A stretch of DNA of 64,000 nt from Rallus limicola. Taxonomy: Eukaryota > Chordata > Aves > Gruiformes > Rallidae. Below are positions 58,201-64,000 of the stretch, piece by piece; position 1 is the stretch's first letter, and each line of letters starts with the position of its first letter. The stretch spans positions 24,854,146 through 24,918,145 of the forward strand of contig JAKCOZ010000001.1 of the NCBI GenBank assembly GCA_022605955.1, in the 5' to 3' direction. The position numbers and the translations under genes are program-made. A model generated the notes under the pieces. It was not told the origin of the DNA and ran no database searches. It worked only from the letters and a program-made list of their open reading frames with translations.

Positions 58201-58460
58201 TTATGCAGATGGAGGGGGGGGGCGGGGAGGGTACGTCCTGCACACCGGCCCTCAGAGCCGAACTCCGCAGTGACGTTGCAGACCCACGTACTGATGCGCT
58301 AGTCCAGTGAATGGAGGCCAGCAGCATTCACTATACCAAGCTCCTGTATTGCCACCTCGTGGCTAAGGACCGCGTAACGGCTCCGTTGCTGCGGGGAGGG
58401 GGGGGGAGAGGGAATTCTTTGCACTCCCGAGCTGCAGCAATAAACGCCGGCATAAACCAA
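58201..58460. promoter_or_regulatory. Small CpG- and G-rich block (candidate CpG island)
   Basis: Hand count over 58201-58440: 148 of 240 bases are G or C (62%), with 15 CpG against about 22.5 expected (ratio about 0.67). This meets the usual island criteria at minimal length, in a region otherwise poor in CpG. It includes two G-runs able to form G-quadruplexes (58211-58231 and 58391-58411) and a CTCF-like word at 58351-58363. No ORF or splice pattern attaches it to a gene, so it may be a distal regulatory element or an unseen transcript start. Confidence 0.5.
58351..58363 (-). promoter_or_regulatory. CTCF-like binding motif
   Basis: GCCACCTCGTGGC; on the minus strand it reads CCACGAGGTGGCA, which fits the core CTCF consensus CCACNAGGTGGCAG at nearly every position. 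It lies inside the CpG-rich block. Single-motif matches occur by chance, so this is a candidate only. Confidence 0.4.
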
Positions 58461-60466
58461 GGCAGAATTTTAAATTGGGCTGCGTTTAATAATTATACCT
58501 TGCAACGGAATGGGAGTGTTCTCTGAAAGAAGAGTATGAGGCAATCACTGAGTGAGAACTTCAGTATGAAGTGAAAACTTAGGTAACCAGTCTGGAAGGG
58601 GCGTCAGTGGTGCAGTCCCCACTCAGCCTGGCATTATTGCTGCTGGGACACAAAAGGCAATGTCGCCACTAATAAGTAACTTCCCAATTAATCCAGCTGG
58701 GTCATCCTTCCAGGAAATTCTTGTAACTTCAAGGTCTCCAGGTGATTCAAAATTCAACGGAGATAGAGACAATTGTGGTTTACAGGAAACATTACCTTAT
58801 TTTGAGAGTTAGATTCCACAAAATGGGAGTGGTTGAATTTGATTATGTCCACATCTACTTGAGAATAAGGATCCACAGACCCAGAGGACCCAGTGAAGAA
58901 CAAGGAGGAAAACACAGGTGGAGAAGTGCCTGCCACTGCCAGCAACATCAATTACTGACCAGAGAACTGTACGGGTGCTCACCAGTCTCCATAGAAACCT
59001 TTCACACGAACTTTTAATATGTACTTTCATTTCACATAGCACCTCCCTGGACTCTCCAAGTAGTTTCCTTCCAATCACCAAGATGCTTCTATACCTGCGC
59101 TGGCAAGTAGAGGGAGTTTTCAGCTCTTATGTATGTTTTCACAGCACTGGGCTGAAAGCAGAGGGGTTTCCTCCTTCCCTTTAGTGCCAGACCGGTCCAG
59201 AATTCAGTATCAGACAGCTGGAATAAAAGCCTCATCCTTGAATAACTCGATGGGGAAAAAATTAACATTCTTACTCTCATGCGTAGCTCCTGTTAGCTTT
59301 TGTTCTGATCTATGTTATTTGTCCAAGTACACTGTCATGAAAATAATTATCCTTTCATGGCTAAGTCTTTACTATCAGTTCCGTATTTGTTTTGTGCAAA
59401 TGATTGCAAAATGCCCGTAAAAATCAATTGCTTACAAGGTTAAGATAAATTGCTTTATGATTTCCAGGAAGACGATCGCACACAAAGCTCCATGATTTAG
59501 TAGAAAAAAAGACTAAGCAGCTTAACTACCTCTGTCTAACTGTACCCACATTTCTTCTGTTTAGCTTGTTGTGCAATAGGAGTAAGTCTTGACCACTTCC
59601 TACTTTCCCTGGTTCATTACTGGTATCCCACACTACAGCCAAGAGAGATCACCGTAGGCTTTGTCATCCTACTCTTTTGAGAGAACAAGTGTTAGAACAA
59701 ATAATTTGACAGCTATGGTACAGCAGGGTGGTGAAGTATCCAGGAAAATTTTCACTAGAATGCCACAAAAAAACATTTTGTTGGCAAGTGATACCTTCGG
59801 GGGGGGAAAAGATACTATGTGCGTGTGTCTACGTGTATGCACATAGCATAATTACTTACATTTCAATGTCATTAACATATCAAAAAAGTTACACACTGTA
59901 ACCACACACATAAACATATGAATAACTCAATGATTAAAAAGACCAGTGTCTGACATGTACTGAAAACATCTCTGAGAGGTTAGGGTGTCTGGTAGCATGC
60001 AGTGGGTTAGATGCAGTCTTACTATGTTGGCTGGAAGAAAATGAGTCCTTTCCACAGCCTAGTATTCTTTGCAAACTTCTGTAAAAGTTTTTGCTCCACC
60101 TTTGCCAGGAGTGATGAGCATGTGCTTTAAGACATCAGACTGGGATGCAGGAACAATGTGGACTAGATTTTTCATAGTTTCACGGGTTTCTCCATGACCC
60201 AGGGAAGCTCTTGCAATTAAAATGGGAGATGTGTGAACTTTCTTTATCTTGCTTGGAAATGAAGCCTGTGAGTGACCACTTGTAGAGAATTGAGAGATTT
60301 TAGACTTAGGATACTGTTGTGTTATTTCTACATAGAGTATTTAGCTCCATAAAGATCTTCTTGCAGGATGTCTGTAGCATTGCTTAGACACACCTAGGTC
60401 GTGTAATGAGTGGAGCGTCCTTGGAAATTATGCCACTCTTCATGCCCTTGCTGCATGCACATGGTG

Positions 60467-60497
<31 letters not shown>

Positions 60498-61430
60498 TAC
60501 TGTACTACCCTGTATGAAAATACTCTTTCTGCTGCTGCCTTCTCGGTTTCCACATGAAGCAGAGAGCCCACACATGCCTTCACGTGAGTTGAAGGTGAAA
60601 TGGAGGCTTGTCCAAGAGTTGCTCATACCTTGCGTGAGGGGGGCAAATACACACCCAATCACAGCAGCATCCACTCCAACGTGAGTGCATAGTACTGCCA
60701 TGGCATGAGCCTTGTGCCATTAGGTTTGTGATGGCCTGCTCTTACAATCTTCAAAGGGAACACAGACAGAGGACACCTGTTGAAAACTGCAAACAAGTTT
60801 ATTTTTTTAAAGTGCGATAGCCTTCAGTTTCGTCCCATGAAAACCCCTTTGACAATCTCTAAACAGGCCATGTAAAAGGAAAAATTGCTGGAAGCTAACA
60901 AGCCACAAGTAACAGCACTCTCACAATGATATTTTCAAAATTGAGAGCATTTTCACAGTTGATTCTGGGTTTGGGGTCATCCTAGATAATCCTGGTATTG
61001 AAACTGCAGTTGAGGGACCCTAAAGACAAGGACAAAAGTAGCTGTCAGCACTGCAGTCTGCAAACCCCCAGCTTGTTTAGAACAAAGTGATTTAGCCTGG
61101 AAAAATATCAAAGCATATTCCATATTATTTGGTGTTTCAAGGATGGAGACCAAATTCAAGTCTGAAACATGACCAACATGTCACAAAGACCAATTAAAAC
61201 CAGGTATGCACCTATCAGAGGACATATAAAGTGCTCTGACTAATCCAAGGAAGGCTGCATAGGACTGCAAAAAAACCAACCAGTCTTCATGGCCACAGAT
61301 GCCACACAGTCAGGCATGACCACCCCTTAGAGGTACATCGAAAGCAAACGTTTCTGCACCCTTAAACCACAGTCAGAAGCAAATTCCTGCAGAGCACAGC
61401 AGAAGCAATAATAAGGAGCGGTGAGCGGAT
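58461..61430. other. Intergenic, nothing recognised apart from a microsatellite
   Basis: Unique sequence; an (AC)n repeat at 60470-60498 is the only repeat seen. No coding exon or RNA gene identified. Confidence 0.5.
60470..60498. repeat. (AC)14 microsatellite
   Basis: About 14 perfect AC units, likely length-polymorphic. Confidence 0.95.
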
Positions 61431-61496
61431 TGAGGGTTGGACTCAATGACCTCCTGAGGTCCCTTTCAACCCCTACAATTCTGTGATTCTGTGATC
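61431..61496 (+). mobile_element. CR1 LINE, very short 3' end (plus strand)
   Basis: TGAGGGTTGGACTCAATGAC, then CCTGAGGTCCCTTTCAACCC and the 3' octamers ATTCTGTGATTCTGTGAT. Only about 65 bp, an extreme 5' truncation. The 3' octamers are well preserved, suggesting a fairly young copy. Confidence 0.93.
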
Positions 61497-64000
61497 GGTA
61501 CCAGCTGTGCTTCTGGCAGGGAGTGGGCACAGCCAGAGTGGCTGCCATTGCAAAGTGATTATCCCAACACCACTGAATATACTGGGGGGCCTGGGGGCAT
61601 TGGATCCTAATGCTTATGTTGATGCTGTGGAGCATTATGCTGGTTCACCACCCACAGCCGCCACAGGCCACCCCTCTGAAATGAAAGCAGAAGTACAAGA
61701 GACATAAAAAAGGGACAATTGATTAAGATGTGTTCTCTATCTCAATTAACTAGTTCATTGTGAAGGGAGGGATGTTAAGGCCAAGTAGCATCTCAGTGAC
61801 TCCAAAGAAATGATTTGATGTGATCACTGCATCTTTTCTGCTCCCAAGTTGATATGAGCTGTCCCTGTTCTAACAAACGGTTCCCTACTGTCTACACGAT
61901 CAAAATGCTTGTGTCTTGGGTCTCACCTTTAGCCCATGTCATGACCTCATATAGTTTAGTTTCTTCCACTCCTTCTCTGACATAGTCATACTTCCGAGTC
62001 AGTTGTAATTGTACCTAAGAATTAATGTACCTTGTGTTTTGCGTACTTGCTATGATCTTATTTGGAATCATCACCTGAAAGATCTTCAGTTAATCCTCTG
62101 GATTGCTAAGAATACAGAATAAGAATACACAGAGAGTGGCAAATGTGTAACACACACTATTAAATAGTAAGAAAGACTTTTAAAAACAATTTCCTGAGTT
62201 CGTATTTCTATGTTTATGTTATCTTATAGGCTTTAAAACAAAGAAAACAAAAGTAACTCCTCTAGCACATTAGTCCTATGCTAAAAAGCCTCTAAAAATA
62301 AAGCTCAATAAAAATAATGCATTAGTGAGATTTATTTTGATAAAGGAAACAAAACTCTACTTCACTAACTGTACCTCATATCCATAAAACTGTATAATCT
62401 CAGTTCTACAGAGATCTGCGTACACATATCCACCGAGATAATTCTTTGCAGTAGTAGTCCCAATACATTCTATCTATTAAATACAGCTGTAAATGGAGTA
62501 GCAAAGTTGTGACACAATTTATGGCTGGTGATGTATAAAAAAACTCCAAAACCAGCCTTAGATTTCCTGCAGAGACTATTTGACTGCTTGAAACACAGTA
62601 TCATGTTCTTACTAGAAAAGAAACTTCTTGAATGAAATACATTCCCACGTTCTAATGTTGAATGCCACTTTGTGGAGACGTTGTCATGCTTTTTGCCTTG
62701 CAGACCACCACACATCTTGTGTTGCTAGTGAGAATTCTGCTGCTTTAGGAAATTACAACTTCAGAAGAGTGCAAGCTGAGACACTGCCTGCCTTGCAGTA
62801 CTCGTTTGGTATCACCGTTCTTGGGCAATGCACAGAGGAGGCTTCTTACCTTGCAATGGCATAGATGTCATGCTGGGTATTTCACATCCAATCCTGTTCC
62901 AAACTAGCCAGTCTCAAGAAAAGTATTAAAAATTTCTTTACTTGCCAAAGACTTTTAGATTTGGTGATGAATCAGGAAAGACTTGTAATCTCCTATAAAT
63001 CATCCTATGCTTTTAATACCAAACTGGAGTGAGTTTTTGGAGTTAGTTTGGGAAAAGACAGTATGAACAAAGAGAAGAAAGAGAAAGAGGATTACCTGAA
63101 GTTAATGACCCCTACCAGCACAAAGGGATTTCACCATCTGCTCCAAGTAGGCTTTTACCTGACTTTACAAGTGAGCATTTTCCATAGTCATTGCTTTTAC
63201 TAATAGCTAAATGCGCTACAGGACAGGAGTTTCATCTGAGTGTGAAAGCCATGCATGGGAGAACGCTACCAGACCCTTCACAAGATAATGGCAAGTTTTT
63301 GGTTTTCTGATGTACAACAGCTAGGTACTGTCTTCTGGTGAGTATTACTTGGATAGTGAATAACCTAAACTCCTCTCATTCTACACGGTATTTTCTCTTA
63401 CTGTTTTCCACATTGTGACATCACCTCTACGCATACTTCTAAGACACAAAGATTTGAAAGATGTTTCTAAAGTCCTTACCACTGTTTTGAAGGCAAGAGC
63501 TGCCCCTGCTAGGATATTCAGACTGTAAGACAGGCAAGCCCATAGACCCTGGATTTCTAGGGAGATGTACATGTCTTCAGCAGAGCATGAATGTTCAGAA
63601 AGAATACGTGGCTTCACAGAGCGGGGGGAATCGCCCCCAATTTTATTTTTTTTTAACATGTCTTCACCAACAGATAAAACGAGCAGACATCACTGAAGCA
63701 CAGGCAAAGGGAGCTACAATACAACCACCAGTACAGAAAAGCTGAGGAGAAAGACATTAACAGTGCTGCAAACTTTTAACTCACCAGAAGAGTTCTGAAT
63801 GAGGCGGTCTGTAATAACCAAGAACACAAGTCGTCTAGAAGATAGTGCTAACCTCTGCATGATCTTTCAGTGCAACAACCTCTATATACACTTGTTTTGT
63901 GTATATACTATTAATGTATATTTTTATTGTCTTCCTTTTTTGTGTGTTCTATCAAACTGTTTTGTATCTCAACCTGCAAGCTCCCTCATTTCACTCTTCT
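61497..64000. other. Intergenic, nothing recognised
   Basis: AT-rich unique sequence to the window end. No coding exon, CR1 or RNA gene recognised; in particular no exon of YARS2 or SYT10, the mammalian neighbours of PKP2. Confidence 0.5.

Noticed and set aside
60406..60684. Open frame with a run of His-Thr repeats
   Set aside because: It is the translation of the (AC)n microsatellite.
1..64000. CRISPR arrays, bacterial operons, integrases or phage-like modules
   Set aside because: None present; the sequence is clearly vertebrate, with spliced PKP2 exons and CR1 elements.

Overview
The window is vertebrate nuclear DNA, most likely from a bird. It has one multi-exon gene with GT-AG introns, no operon-like structure, and about nine CR1 LINE fragments with the typical 3' end built on ATTCTATG-type repeats. 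CR1 also occurs in crocodilians and turtles. The short introns (about 0.8 to 7.7 kb) and low repeat content favour a bird, but the species cannot be read from the sequence.

The left 26 kb holds the 3' half of PKP2 (plakophilin 2) on the + strand. Ten coding exons at 117-255, 3156-3363, 8658-8835, 16523-16640, 18117-18278, 19099-19272, 20066-20219, 21223-21412, 22446-22533 and 24050-24118 join in frame. They encode the C-terminal 492 residues, which is essentially the whole armadillo-repeat domain, and end at TGA 24116-24118. The head domain and promoter lie to the left, outside the window. A 3' UTR of about 1.8 kb follows, with the best poly(A) signal at 25913-25918. PKP2 is a desmosomal plaque protein linking cadherins and desmoplakin, and is important in heart and epithelium.

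The right 38 kb (about 25.94-64 kb) contains no coding exon I can recognise. It holds CR1 fragments, simple repeats, one pair of 90-bp direct repeats 4.6 kb apart, a small CpG- and G-rich block with a CTCF-like motif at 58.2-58.46 kb, and some candidate promoter-like and enhancer-like sequence. In mammals PKP2 lies between YARS2 and SYT10, but no exon of either is visible here.

The best non-genic observations are two. One is a 5'-truncated CR1 at 53966-55225 flanked by a 44-bp direct repeat (40/44 identical) that abuts both ends exactly. The other is the CpG/CTCF-like block. I found no evidence for a previously undescribed biological system. The open frames outside PKP2 look like chance.
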